A stretch of DNA of 64,000 bases, from the NCBI GenBank assembly GCA_035934995.1, contig DASYXI010000045.1, positions 1 through 64,000 of the forward strand, given 5' to 3'. The stretch comes from REEB95 sp035934995. Lineage in GTDB: Bacteria; Pseudomonadota; Alphaproteobacteria; ATCC43930; CGMCC-115725. Of the stretch, positions 17,103 through 25,049 are shown in pieces. How positions within the stretch are numbered: the first letter of the stretch is position 1; every line of letters begins with the position of its first letter. The translations under genes were made by a program, and so were the position numbers. The notes under the pieces were generated by a model. The model saw only the letters and a program-made list of their open reading frames with translations. It did no database searches and was not told the origin of the DNA.

Positions 17103-17654
17103 GTGGCAGAAACGATCGATCTTGCCGCCTTGGTGCGCGGCAGCAAGGCGCAGTGGGATGCTTTCGTCCGGCGTTACGCCGGGCTGATCGTGTCGGCGGT
17201 GCGCAGCCAGGCACGCGACGCCGGCGAGGTCGAGGATCTGGTGCAGGAAGTTTTCGTCCGGCTGTGCAAGGACGGCTACCGCCTCCTCAAGACCTACGAT
17301 CCAGCGCGCGCGGGCCTGTCGACTTGGCTGACCATCGTGGCGCGTTCGACCGCGCGCGACATCCTGCGCCGCCGCCAGCCGCTGACCACCCCCTATGACG
17401 CGGTGCCGGAATCGGCGCTGGCGGTAACCGCCGAACCGACCGAACGGATCAAGCTGCCGGACGGACTGCTGTCGCCCCGCCAGAAGCTGATCCTGACCAT
17501 GCTTTACGACCGGGACATGGAAGTGGCCGAAATCGCCGCCGTCCTGAAGGTCGACCCGCAAACGATTCGCAGCACCCACCACAAGGCGATGTTGAAGCTG
17601 CGGGAGCATTTTGCCCCCGAAAACCCCGCAAAACCGGGGCTCGGACGGGGATGA
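17103..17654 (+). CDS. ECF-type RNA polymerase sigma factor
   Basis: A 183-residue sigma factor with region 2 (WDAFVRRYAGLIVSAVRS, VEDLVQEVFVRLC, STWLTIVARSTARDILRRR) and region 4 (LSPRQKLILTML, EVAEIAAVLKVDPQTIRSTHHKAMLKLR). The start is GTG, 26 nt after the fumA stop, so part of its expression may come from fumA read-through. It is followed by a probable membrane anti-sigma factor and a periplasmic sensor-like protein on the same strand, the usual arrangement for a signal-responsive ECF system. Confidence 0.92.
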   Translation: MAETIDLAALVRGSKAQWDAFVRRYAGLIVSAVRSQARDAGEVEDLVQEVFVRLCKDGYRLLKTYDPARAGLSTWLTIVARSTARDILRRRQPLTTPYDAVPESALAVTAEPTERIKLPDGLLSPRQKLILTMLYDRDMEVAEIAAVLKVDPQTIRSTHHKAMLKLREHFAPENPAKPGLGRG

Positions 17655-17692
17655 ATTGGCGCAATCATGCCTAAATTGAGCAGGAGATAACG

Positions 17693-18205
17693 ATGAGCGA
17701 ACCGAGGGACAAGGAATCGGCCGATTTGGCCGCCCTCTGGCGCCGTTTTCACGCGCTTGACCGCATCGAGCGGGACCAAGCCGTGGACGACGCGGATGTC
17801 GCGCTCGACCTGGCGGCTTATGCCGACGGCCGGTTGAGCGAACTCGCGGCCGAGCCGATCGAGGCGTGGCTGGCCATGCATCCCGAGGCGCTTGACGATA
17901 CCGTCGCCACCCGCAGCACCGGCGACGCGACCGCTCCGCAGCGCGTCATCGATCGCGCCGCTTCGCTGGTGGCCGGTGATTTGTCCGACGGTCGCGTCAT
18001 ACCCTTTTACCCATCGCCCGCGTTCCGGAGCTGGCGCGTGCATGTGGCCCGGGTCGCGGTCGCGGCCTGCCTGCTGCTGACGGGCCTCGCCGGATTCACG
18101 CTGGGCTCCGGCGCTTACGACAATCTGTTCTCGTCGTCGTCAGCGAGCGGCGATACAGTCGATCAACCGACGAGCTTCTTCTCGACCGAGGACGCAGCGA
18201 TATGA
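17693..18205 (+). CDS. Probable membrane-bound anti-sigma factor
   Basis: A 170-residue protein with a cytoplasmic N-terminal region of about 115 residues containing the DLAAYADGRLSE stretch seen in many anti-sigma proteins, one transmembrane helix at about 119-140, and a short Ser-rich periplasmic tail. No zinc-binding HxxxCxxC motif is present, so it is not a ZAS-type anti-sigma. The role is inferred from topology and from its place between the ECF sigma gene (38 nt upstream) and a sensor-like gene (overlapping by 4 nt). Confidence 0.75.
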   Translation: MSEPRDKESADLAALWRRFHALDRIERDQAVDDADVALDLAAYADGRLSELAAEPIEAWLAMHPEALDDTVATRSTGDATAPQRVIDRAASLVAGDLSDGRVIPFYPSPAFRSWRVHVARVAVAACLLLTGLAGFTLGSGAYDNLFSSSSASGDTVDQPTSFFSTEDAAI

Positions 18206-18693
18206 GCGCCAATGAGATCGCTGACCGCGCCCCGAAACGGCGACGCGGCGTCGTCATCGCGCTCGTCGTGTCGCTCGTCTTCAACGTGTTCTTCGTCGCC
18301 GGCCTGATCGGGCATCTCGTTTTCCATGCCGAATTCGGGCACCCGCCGATGGGTCCAATCCCGCGGTTCGAGCGCGCCAGCCACGAAATGGATCTGAGCG
18401 GCGCCCAACGCACCGCCTTCGACGGCATGATCGCGACATTGCGCCAGGATCGCCGGGAGACGTTCCAGAAGAACCGCCCGCTGTTCGATCAGATTTGGGA
18501 CCAACTCGCCAAGCCGCAACCGGACGAGAAAGAGATCGCCGATCTGCTCGCCCAGGCCGACGCCAACCATCTCGCGTTTCAGAAAACAGCGACCGCAGCG
18601 ATGGAATCGTTCCTGGCGACCCTGACGCCGCAACAGCGCGCGCAATTCGCCGATCTCGTCAAGTGGCCGAAGCCGGTTCCGCCGCATCCCTGA
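18202..18693 (+). CDS. Periplasmic heavy-metal-sensor-like protein (CnrX/ZraP/CpxP type)
   Basis: A 163-residue protein with a basic N-terminus, a membrane anchor at about residues 16-39, and a periplasmic all-helical domain with an LSGAQRTAFDGMIATL helix and a late LTPQQRAQFADLV motif, as in the metal-resistance/LTXXQ families. Histidines after the anchor (H38, H42, H47) are possible metal ligands. Its ATG overlaps the anti-sigma stop by 4 nt. The triad recalls CnrH-CnrY-CnrX of Cupriavidus, where the sensor relieves anti-sigma inhibition. The inducing signal here is unknown. Confidence 0.75.
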   Translation: MSANEIADRAPKRRRGVVIALVVSLVFNVFFVAGLIGHLVFHAEFGHPPMGPIPRFERASHEMDLSGAQRTAFDGMIATLRQDRRETFQKNRPLFDQIWDQLAKPQPDEKEIADLLAQADANHLAFQKTATAAMESFLATLTPQQRAQFADLVKWPKPVPPHP

Positions 18694-18763
18694 TGTCAAC
18701 GGGCGCGGCTTGACCGCTCCTGCCCGCCTGACTATCCCCTAGAGTCAGGCGAGGAGGCAGGCC

Positions 18764-20161
18764 ATGGCGAAAGACGCGATGCGCACCGAGCGCGACAGCA
18801 TGGGCCCGGTCGCGGTGCCAGCGGCGCGGCTTTGGGGCGCGCAGACGCAACGTTCGCTCGAGAATTTCCGTATCGGCGGCGAGCGCATGCCGTTGGCGCT
18901 GATTCGCGCCTTCGGCATCCAAAAGCAGGCGGCGGCCGAAGCCAATGTCGACATCGGCACGCTCGACAAGAAACGCGGGCGCGCGATCGCGGCGGCGGCG
19001 GCGGCAGTCGGACGCGGACGGTACGACGACGAATTTCCGCTGGTGGTCTGGCAGACGGGTTCGGGTACCCAGACCAACATGAACGCGAACGAAGTGATCG
19101 CGGCGCTCGCCAACGAAGCACTGGGCGGAAAACGCGGCGCCAAGGCGCCGATCCATCCCAACGATCACGTCAATATGAGCCAGTCGTCGAACGACAGCTT
19201 TCCGACGGTGATGCATATCGCCGCGGCACTCGAAATCCGCGATCGGCTGATGCCCGGGCTCAAACAGCTTGAACGCGCGCTCAACACCAAGGCGCGGGCG
19301 TTTGCCCGCATCGTCAAGATCGGCCGCACCCATCTCCAGGATGCGACGCCGCTGACTTTGGGCGCCGAGTTCGGCGCCTATGCGCATCAGGTGACAACGG
19401 GCCTAGCACGCGTCGAAGCCTGCCTGCCGCGGCTTTATGCCGTGGCGCAGGGCGGCACTGCCGTCGGCACCGGCCTCAATGCGCCCAAGGAATTCGCCGG
19501 CGCGTTCATCAAACGCCTCAAGGCGGCGACCCGCCTGCCCTTTGTTTCCGCGCCGGACAAATTCGAGGCGCTGGCGGCGCACGATACGCTGGTCGAGCTG
19601 TCGGGCGCGCTCAACGTCATCGCCGCCTCGCTGATGAAGATCGCCAACGACATCCGGTTGATGGGCTCGGGACCGCGCTGCGGCCTGGGTGAGTTGCATC
19701 TGCCGGAGAACGAGCCCGGCTCATCGATCATGCCGGGCAAAGTCAACCCGACGCAGTGCGAGGCGGTGACCATGGTCGCCGCGCAGGTGATGGGCAATCA
19801 CGTCGCCATTTCGATCGCCGGCAGCCAGGGAAATTTCGAGCTCAACGTCTTCAAGCCGGTGATCATCTACAACCTACTGCAATCGATCCGCTTGATCGGC
19901 GATGCGGCGGCGAGCTTCGCGGCGAACTGCGTCGACGGCATCGACGCCGACGTCGTGCGCATCGACGAACTCCTCAATCGTTCGCTCATGCTGGTCACCG
20001 CTTTGAGCCCGCATATCGGCTACGACAAGGCGGCCGAAGTGGCGAAGAAGGCGCTCAAGGACGGCACGACGCTGCGCGAGGCGGCGATCGCCCTGGGGCA
20101 TGTCAGAGGCCCGGATTTCGACCGCTGGGTCGACGCCGAGGCGATGGCCGGACCGCGCTGA
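18764..20161 (+). CDS. fumC: Fumarate hydratase class II
   Basis: Oxygen-stable, cluster-free fumarase of the aspartase/fumarase superfamily. The signature GSSIMPGKVNPTQCEA is present near residue 324, and the substrate-loop HPNDHVNMSQSSND and catalytic THLQDATPLTLG are intact. Length 465 is normal. The stop shares a base with the start of a ribbon-helix-helix gene, and a DUF4169 gene follows, a grouping I recognise from other alphaproteobacteria. Together with fumA it gives the cell both fumarase types. Confidence 0.97.
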   Translation: MAKDAMRTERDSMGPVAVPAARLWGAQTQRSLENFRIGGERMPLALIRAFGIQKQAAAEANVDIGTLDKKRGRAIAAAAAAVGRGRYDDEFPLVVWQTGSGTQTNMNANEVIAALANEALGGKRGAKAPIHPNDHVNMSQSSNDSFPTVMHIAAALEIRDRLMPGLKQLERALNTKARAFARIVKIGRTHLQDATPLTLGAEFGAYAHQVTTGLARVEACLPRLYAVAQGGTAVGTGLNAPKEFAGAFIKRLKAATRLPFVSAPDKFEALAAHDTLVELSGALNVIAASLMKIANDIRLMGSGPRCGLGELHLPENEPGSSIMPGKVNPTQCEAVTMVAAQVMGNHVAISIAGSQGNFELNVFKPVIIYNLLQSIRLIGDAAASFAANCVDGIDADVVRIDELLNRSLMLVTALSPHIGYDKAAEVAKKALKDGTTLREAAIALGHVRGPDFDRWVDAEAMAGPR

Positions 20162-20388
20162 TGGCCGGACCGGTGCGCAAGCGCTCGGTGACTATCGCCG
20201 GGCATTCGACCAGCCTGACGCTCGAGGAGCCGTTCTGGCGCGAGCTGCGCGTGCTCGCGGCCAAGCGTGGCCAATCAATCAACGCCCTGGTCGCCGAAGT
20301 CGACGCCAAGCGCGACGGCAACCTGTCGAGCGCGTTGCGGCTTTTGGTGCTCGAAAGCTACCGCAGCGGCGAGCTGGACCATGGCTGA
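20161..20388 (+). CDS. Ribbon-helix-helix domain protein
   Basis: A 75-residue protein with a short beta strand (KRSVTIAGHSTSLTL), then two helices (EPFWRELRVLAAKRG, INALVAEVDAKR) and a final LSSALRLLVLESYR helix, as in small RHH DNA-binding proteins (RHH_4 type). Its ATG overlaps the fumC stop by 1 nt and its own stop lies inside the next gene. Likely a DNA-binding regulator; the target is unknown. It is too short and overlapped to appear cleanly in simple ORF lists. Confidence 0.8.
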   Translation: MAGPVRKRSVTIAGHSTSLTLEEPFWRELRVLAAKRGQSINALVAEVDAKRDGNLSSALRLLVLESYRSGELDHG

Positions 20389-20569
20389 ACCGGTCAATCT
20401 CAACCGCTTCCGCAAGGCGAAGCGTCGCGCCGACGCGCAGAAACAGGCGGCGGAAAACCGCGTCGCCTTCGGCCGCACCAAGGCCGAACGCGATAGCGAG
20501 CGGCTGAAGAAGGAAAAAGCCACGCGCGAGCTCGATCAAAAGCGGATCGATCGCGAGGACAATTGCTAG
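20381..20569 (+). CDS. DUF4169 family protein
   Basis: A 62-residue highly charged helical protein matching the DUF4169 pattern: EPVNLNRFRKAKRRA at the start, NRVAFGRTKAER in the middle, and ELDQKRID near the end. Its start overlaps the RHH gene by 8 nt, so the three genes fumC-RHH-DUF4169 form one translationally linked unit. The function is unknown. The linkage with fumC is known in alphaproteobacteria but unexplained. Confidence 0.82.
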   Translation: MAEPVNLNRFRKAKRRADAQKQAAENRVAFGRTKAERDSERLKKEKATRELDQKRIDREDNC

Positions 20570-20608
20570 GGCCGTTGCCGGTGAATAGGGTACGCCGCGG
20601 AGATCGCG

Positions 20609-21250
20609 ATGTACCTGCCTGACAATTTCAAAGAAACCGATGTCGGCGTGCTGCACGACACGATCCGACAGATCAAGTTCGGCACGCTGGTGACGTTCGG
20701 GCCGGGCGGTCTGGTCGCGAGTCATGTGCCGATGCTGATCGACCCCGAGCCCGCGCCGTTTGGAACGCTCAGCGGCCACGTCGCGCGCGCCAATCCGCAC
20801 TGGCGCGAGGCATCGTCGGATACGCCGGCGCTGGCGATCTTTCTCGGACCCAATACCTACGTCTCGCCGTCCGCGTACGCGACCAAACGCAAGACCGGCA
20901 AGGTGGTGCCGACGTGGAATTACGTCGCCGTCCACGCCTATGGGCCGTTGCAATTCTACGACGATGCCGACCGCCTGCTGCAATTGGTGACCCGGCTCAC
21001 GAATACGCACGAGACGGGTCGGCCCAATCGCTGGCACGTCAGCGACGCGCCGGCGAACTACACGCGCGGCATGCTGAAGGCGATCGTCGGCTTCGAGCTG
21101 CCCATCGCGCGGCTCGAAGGCAAATGGAAGATGAGTCAGAACCGGCCGGCCGAGGACGTGCCCGGCATCGTCGACGCGCTGTCGCGCGAAAGCGATACCG
21201 CGGCCGACATCGCACGCATCGTCGCCGAGCGGAACAAGGATCGGCGGTAG
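20609..21250 (+). CDS. PaiB-type FMN-binding protein
   Basis: A 213-residue PaiB-family protein with a split-barrel flavin fold. Typical segments are MYLPDNFKE at the start, TLVTFGPGGLVASHVPML, IFLGPNTYVSPSAY, VPTWNYVAVHAYG and GFELPIARLEGKWKMSQNR. In Bacillus PaiB is described as a negative regulator of sporulation/protease genes, but most proteobacterial members have no proven role and may be flavin- or heme-linked enzymes. Convergent with the macro-domain gene (6 nt). Confidence 0.88.
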   Translation: MYLPDNFKETDVGVLHDTIRQIKFGTLVTFGPGGLVASHVPMLIDPEPAPFGTLSGHVARANPHWREASSDTPALAIFLGPNTYVSPSAYATKRKTGKVVPTWNYVAVHAYGPLQFYDDADRLLQLVTRLTNTHETGRPNRWHVSDAPANYTRGMLKAIVGFELPIARLEGKWKMSQNRPAEDVPGIVDALSRESDTAADIARIVAERNKDRR

Positions 21251-21256
21251 CGCGGA

Positions 21257-21766
21257 TTACGGTCTAAGCTCGGCGCGATAAAGCGCCAGCGTCTCGGCGT
21301 CGAAACAGCAGAACACCACGCGCGCGACCGCGGTCGAACGGGCGGTGAAGGCGCGGGTTTCTAACACGGCGATGCGGCAGGCGCGGTCGCGCGGAAAGCG
21401 GTAGACGCCGGTCGAGATCGCCGGAAATGCAATCGAGCGGATACCGTGCTGTGCCGCGAGGGCGAAACACGCGCGATAGCAACCGGCGAGCAGCGCATCC
21501 TCGCCGTGTGCTCCGCCATGCCACACTGGGCCGACGGCATGAACGACATGGCGCGCCTTCAGCCGATGGCCGCCGGTGATGCGCGCCTCGCCGGTCGGGC
21601 AGCCGTCAAGCTTTCGACATTCCTCGAGCAGGCCGGGACCGGCCGTGCGATGAATGGCACCGTCGACCCCGCCGCCGCCAAGCAGGCTCTCGTTCGCGGC
21701 ATTGACGATGGCGTCGAGTGCCAATGCGGTGATGTCGCCTTGGATGGCTTCGATGAGCGTCGGCAT
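21257..21766 (-). CDS. Macro-domain protein, probable O-acetyl-ADP-ribose deacetylase
   Basis: A 169-residue stand-alone macro domain close to YmdB. ADP-ribose-binding motifs are clear: QGDITALALDAIVNAANESLLGGGGVDGAIH near the N-terminus and AFPAISTGVYRFP later. Such proteins hydrolyse O-acetyl-ADP-ribose or remove ADP-ribose from proteins, and YmdB also modulates RNase III. No sirtuin is nearby. Divergent from the HIT gene, with 45 nt between starts. Confidence 0.92.
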   Translation of the reverse strand: MPTLIEAIQGDITALALDAIVNAANESLLGGGGVDGAIHRTAGPGLLEECRKLDGCPTGEARITGGHRLKARHVVHAVGPVWHGGAHGEDALLAGCYRACFALAAQHGIRSIAFPAISTGVYRFPRDRACRIAVLETRAFTARSTAVARVVFCCFDAETLALYRAELRP

Positions 21767-21811
21767 GGCCCGATGCTATCCCTCGACTTTGTCATGGGCT
21801 AGGTTCTGCGC

Positions 21812-22231
21812 ATGAATGCCGATCCGAACTGCGTCTTTTGCAAGATCGTGGCCGGGCAGATTCCGAGCTTCAAGCTGCTCGAAGATGCCGCGACGCTTGC
21901 CTTCATGGACATCAATCCGGCCAACGAAGGCCATTGCCTGGTGATTGCCAAGCCGCATCACCCGACGCTTTACGACATGCCGCCGGAACTGCTGGCGGCG
22001 GTATCGACAATGGTCCTGAAAGTGGCGAAGGCGGTGAATGCGGCACTCAAACCCGACGGACTCAATCTGGTGCAGTCGAACGGTCCGGGCGCGGCGCAAT
22101 CGGTGCCGCACTTCCATGTCCACGTGCTGCCGCGGCGTCTGGGCGACAAGTTGCCGCTCAACTGGGAGCTGAAGCCCAGCGACCACGCGGCGATCGCCGC
22201 CGCCGCCGAACGCATCAAGGCGAAACTTTGA
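21812..22231 (+). CDS. HIT-family nucleotide hydrolase/transferase
   Basis: A 139-residue HINT-like protein with the triad HFHVHV (H100, H102, H104) and an N-terminal CVFCKIVAGQIPS, whose Cys pair with later His residues can bind zinc. The family cleaves nucleoside phosphoramidates or dinucleoside polyphosphates; the substrate cannot be told from sequence. Convergent with the gapR homologue, with 10 nt between stops. Confidence 0.92.
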   Translation: MNADPNCVFCKIVAGQIPSFKLLEDAATLAFMDINPANEGHCLVIAKPHHPTLYDMPPELLAAVSTMVLKVAKAVNAALKPDGLNLVQSNGPGAAQSVPHFHVHVLPRRLGDKLPLNWELKPSDHAAIAAAAERIKAKL

Positions 22232-22241
22232 GCCTTGGCGG

Positions 22242-22517
22242 CTAGCCGGCCGCGCGTTTCTTGCCGCCGTCGTTGGTAATGCCGAGCGCAGCCATGTAGG
22301 TTTCAAGCAGCGCTTCCTGTTCGTCGCGCTCGCTCTGGTCGAGCTTCCGGATGCGCACGATCTGGCGCATGATCTTGACATCGAAGCCGGCGCCCTTGGC
22401 CTCGGAATAGACTTCACGGATATCCTCGCCGAGCGCGCGCTTCTCGTCTTCGAGCCGCTCGATCCGCTCGATGAAGGAACGCAGCCGATCGCCTGCGATG
22501 CCGCCGACATTTGCCAT
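22242..22517 (-). CDS. gapR: GapR-like nucleoid-associated protein (DUF2312)
   Basis: A 91-residue alpha-helical DUF2312 protein with the conserved run RLRSFIERIERLEDEK, EVYSEAKGAGFDVKIMRQ and a LDQSERDEQEALLETYM helix. The Caulobacter member GapR binds overtwisted AT-rich DNA ahead of replication and transcription forks and is needed for normal chromosome replication. Near-universal in alphaproteobacteria, it supports the taxonomic call. It is 24 nt downstream of the DUF1244 gene on the same strand. Confidence 0.92.
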   Translation of the reverse strand: MANVGGIAGDRLRSFIERIERLEDEKRALGEDIREVYSEAKGAGFDVKIMRQIVRIRKLDQSERDEQEALLETYMAALGITNDGGKKRAAG

Positions 22518-22541
22518 GAAAAATCCCCCGACCCGGAAAAA

Positions 22542-22835
22542 TCAGTGCTTGTGCGCAGCGGCCATCTTGGCCTTCTGGTCCGACGACGCTTCCTTCTGAT
22601 ACTTCGCCTTCCACTCGTCGTACGGCATGCCGTAGACGATCTGGCGTGCGTCGGGATCGGGAATCGTCATGCCCTTCTCCGCCGCGGCCTCGCGATACCA
22701 GCGCGACAGGCAGTTGCGGCAGAAGCCGGCCAAGTTCATCAGATCGATATTCTGAACGTCGGTGCGTTCACGCAGATGCGCGACCAGCCGCCGGAAGGTG
22801 GCGGCCTCGAGTTCGGTGCGGGTCTTGTCGTCCAT
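22542..22835 (-). CDS. DUF1244 family protein
   Basis: A 97-residue protein with the conserved DUF1244 core LVAHLRERTDVQNIDLMNLAGFCRNCLSRWY, where C39 and C42 form a CRNC pair. A charged tail follows, rich in Lys/Ala/His. The family is widespread in alpha- and gammaproteobacteria and has no assigned function. The start is ATG at 22833-22835 with GGAGAG just upstream. The frame is open much further on this strand, through the neighbouring gene in another frame, and that extension was rejected. Confidence 0.88.
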   Translation of the reverse strand: MDDKTRTELEAATFRRLVAHLRERTDVQNIDLMNLAGFCRNCLSRWYREAAAEKGMTIPDPDARQIVYGMPYDEWKAKYQKEASSDQKAKMAAAHKH

Positions 22836-22879
22836 GCCTCTCTCCGTTTTCGTATTTGTCTTATTGTGGGGTCGCCGCA

Positions 22880-23689
22880 TCATTTTTGCCAGAGGCGATA
22901 GAGCGCGCCGTCGTCCAAGATCGGCCGTAGCACCGTCGCGAGGCGTTCCGCCCATCGCGCCGCGCCGGCATCGTCCGCGATCTCGTCCTGACGGACTTCG
23001 ATCGCGACGTGCGGCAGGCCGCGTTCGAGCGCGTGATGGCGCATGGTATAACCGGCCGGCTGCTGCGCCGAATAAGGCTCGTTGTCGCCGACCACCAGCG
23101 CCGCGTCGCCGCGCAACGCCGCCAGCAGCGGCGCCGCGATGCGGCCGTCGCCGTCCCACAGGATACCGACATGCCATGGCCGCGCCTTGCCACCGAGCGA
23201 GGGCGTGAAGCTGTGAACCGAAATCAGCGCGGGCACGACGCCGCGCCCCAGCGCCGCTTCGATCAAGTCGGTCAGCGCCGCGTGGTAAGGCGCGAAGATC
23301 GCGGTACGGCGCGCCTGACGGGCGGCGGTACTCAACGTGCGGTTGCCGGGGATGACGACGTCGTCGCTGGTCACGGGAATCGACGACGGATCGTCAGGAT
23401 CGCGGTTGCAATCGATCACCAGCCGCGAATAGCCGGCGAGCACCGAAGCGGCGCCGAGCGCCGGCACGAGCCGGCGCGTGACCGCGGCGGCGCCGATATC
23501 CCAGCCGATGTGCCGCGTCAGCGCCCCGTCGTCCAGCCCCAGTTGCGCCAGGCTTTGCGGCACGCGACTGCTGGCATGGTCGCAGCTCAAAATGATGCGC
23601 GCACCGCCGGCGCCATGGCGTTCGACCGGATCGGGGTCCTGCGCGGTCAGGAGGGTCCGGGTAACCATTTCAGCGGAGCGGCGCTTCAT
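22880..23689 (-). CDS. N-formylglutamate amidohydrolase family protein (first of two)
   Basis: Zinc hydrolase-type protein of 269 residues related to HutG of the five-step histidine pathway. Key segments are LSCDHASSRVPQSL, RLVIDCNRDPDD, PYHAALTDLI, LISVHSFTPS and HVAIEVRQDEI. No hut genes lie nearby, so histidine degradation is not established; many alphaproteobacterial paralogues act on unknown N-acyl amino acids. Two starts are possible (23689 or 23668). It is divergent from the glycerate kinase gene. A paralogue lies at 39918-40796. Confidence 0.85.
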   Translation of the reverse strand: MKRRSAEMVTRTLLTAQDPDPVERHGAGGARIILSCDHASSRVPQSLAQLGLDDGALTRHIGWDIGAAAVTRRLVPALGAASVLAGYSRLVIDCNRDPDDPSSIPVTSDDVVIPGNRTLSTAARQARRTAIFAPYHAALTDLIEAALGRGVVPALISVHSFTPSLGGKARPWHVGILWDGDGRIAAPLLAALRGDAALVVGDNEPYSAQQPAGYTMRHHALERGLPHVAIEVRQDEIADDAGAARWAERLATVLRPILDDGALYRLWQK

Positions 23690-23755
23690 CGCACCCGCAG
23701 GGGGTTGAGGCTGACTCACCTGCCATCCTATCTTGTCGCACGAAAGGTTGCAGAC

Positions 23756-25048
23756 TTGCCCGCTCCGCGAAAGCCACGCGAATTCCTGCGTTCTCTGCTC
23801 GACGCCGCCCTCGCCGCCTCCATCCCGGCGCGCGTGTTGCCGCCGCATTTGCCGAAGCCGCCCAAGGGCCGCACGATCGTCGTCGGCGCTGGCAAGGCGG
23901 CGGCCGCGATGGCCAAAGCGGTCGAGGATCATTGGCGCGGCGAGCTCTCCGGCTTGGTCGTGACGCGCTATGGCTATGGCCTGCGCTGCAAGCGGATCGA
24001 AGTGGTCGAAGCGAGCCACCCGGTGCCCGATGCCGCCGGCCAGGCCGCAGCCGCGCGGATCCTGAAAGCCGTCCAGGGTTTGACGCGCGACGATCTCGTG
24101 CTCTGTCTGATTTCGGGCGGCGCTTCGGCGCTTCTGGCGCTGCCGGCGCCCGGCATCACGCTCGACGACAAACGCGCATTGACACGCGAACTGCTGCGTT
24201 GCGGCGCGACGATCTCCGAACTCAACTGCGTGCGCAAGCACCTGTCGGCGATCAAGGGTGGCCGACTGGCCGCCGCCGCCGCGCCGGCGCGGATCATCAC
24301 GTTGGCGATCTCGGATGTGCCCGGCGACGATCCGGCGGTGATCGGGTCCGGACCGACGGTGGCCGACCCCTCGATCTTCGCCGACGCACGCGCCATCCTG
24401 GCGAAATACGGCATTACGCCGCCGGCGCCGATCGCGCGTCACCTCGCGGCGGCGCCCGACGAGACGCCGAAGCCGGGCGACAAACGCCTGGCGGGCGCGC
24501 GATACGTGATGATCGCGACGCCGCAAGCGGCGTTGCAGGCAGCCGCCGATGCCGCCCGTAAGCGCGGCGTTACGCCGATCATCCTGGGTGACGCGCTCGA
24601 AGGCGAAGCGCGCGACGCCGCCATCGTCCACGCCGGCATCGCCCGCGCCGTGGCGCAAGGTCATTTCCGCCAGGGCAAGAATGCGGCACGGCCGCCGCTG
24701 GTGCTGCTGTCGGGCGGCGAGACCACCGTGACGGTCAAACATGACGGCCGCGGCGGCCGCAACAGCGTGTTCGCTCTGGCGCTGGCGTTGGCACTCGAAG
24801 GCGCCGCAGGCATCTATGGCCTGGCTTGCGACACCGACGGCACCGACGGCACCGAGAACAATGCCGGTGCGATCATCACGCCCGATACGCTGGCGCGCGC
24901 GGCAAAGCGTGGCGTCGATCTCAAGGCGTTGCTGGCTGCCGACGATTCCTGGGCGGCTTTCGACGCGCTGGGCGACCTGATTGTCACGGGACCGACACAG
25001 ACGAATGTCAACGACTTCCGCGCCGTTCTGGTGCTAAAGGAAAGCTGA
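23756..25048 (+). CDS. Glycerate 2-kinase (MOFRL family)
   Basis: Phosphorylates D-glycerate to 2-phosphoglycerate, feeding glycolysis. The 430-residue protein shows an N-terminal domain with VVGAGKAAAAMAKAVE, SHPVPDAAG and LISGGASALLALP, and the C-terminal MOFRL domain with LLSGGETTVTV, GRGGRNSVFALALAL and CDTDGTDGTENNAGA. The start is uncertain: the frame is open from 23009, and a TTG at 23756 preceded by AAAGG gives the family-typical N-terminus. The pyruvate kinase gene begins one base after its stop. Confidence 0.92.
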   Translation: MPAPRKPREFLRSLLDAALAASIPARVLPPHLPKPPKGRTIVVGAGKAAAAMAKAVEDHWRGELSGLVVTRYGYGLRCKRIEVVEASHPVPDAAGQAAAARILKAVQGLTRDDLVLCLISGGASALLALPAPGITLDDKRALTRELLRCGATISELNCVRKHLSAIKGGRLAAAAAPARIITLAISDVPGDDPAVIGSGPTVADPSIFADARAILAKYGITPPAPIARHLAAAPDETPKPGDKRLAGARYVMIATPQAALQAAADAARKRGVTPIILGDALEGEARDAAIVHAGIARAVAQGHFRQGKNAARPPLVLLSGGETTVTVKHDGRGGRNSVFALALALALEGAAGIYGLACDTDGTDGTENNAGAIITPDTLARAAKRGVDLKALLAADDSWAAFDALGDLIVTGPTQTNVNDFRAVLVLKES

Positions 25049-25049
25049 G

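Noticed and set aside
14578..17214. Apparent 878-codon minus-strand protein ending in an ECF sigma factor
   Set aside because: Only the last 239 codons are the sigma gene; the upstream part is antisense to the clear class I fumarase and has no recognisable domain.
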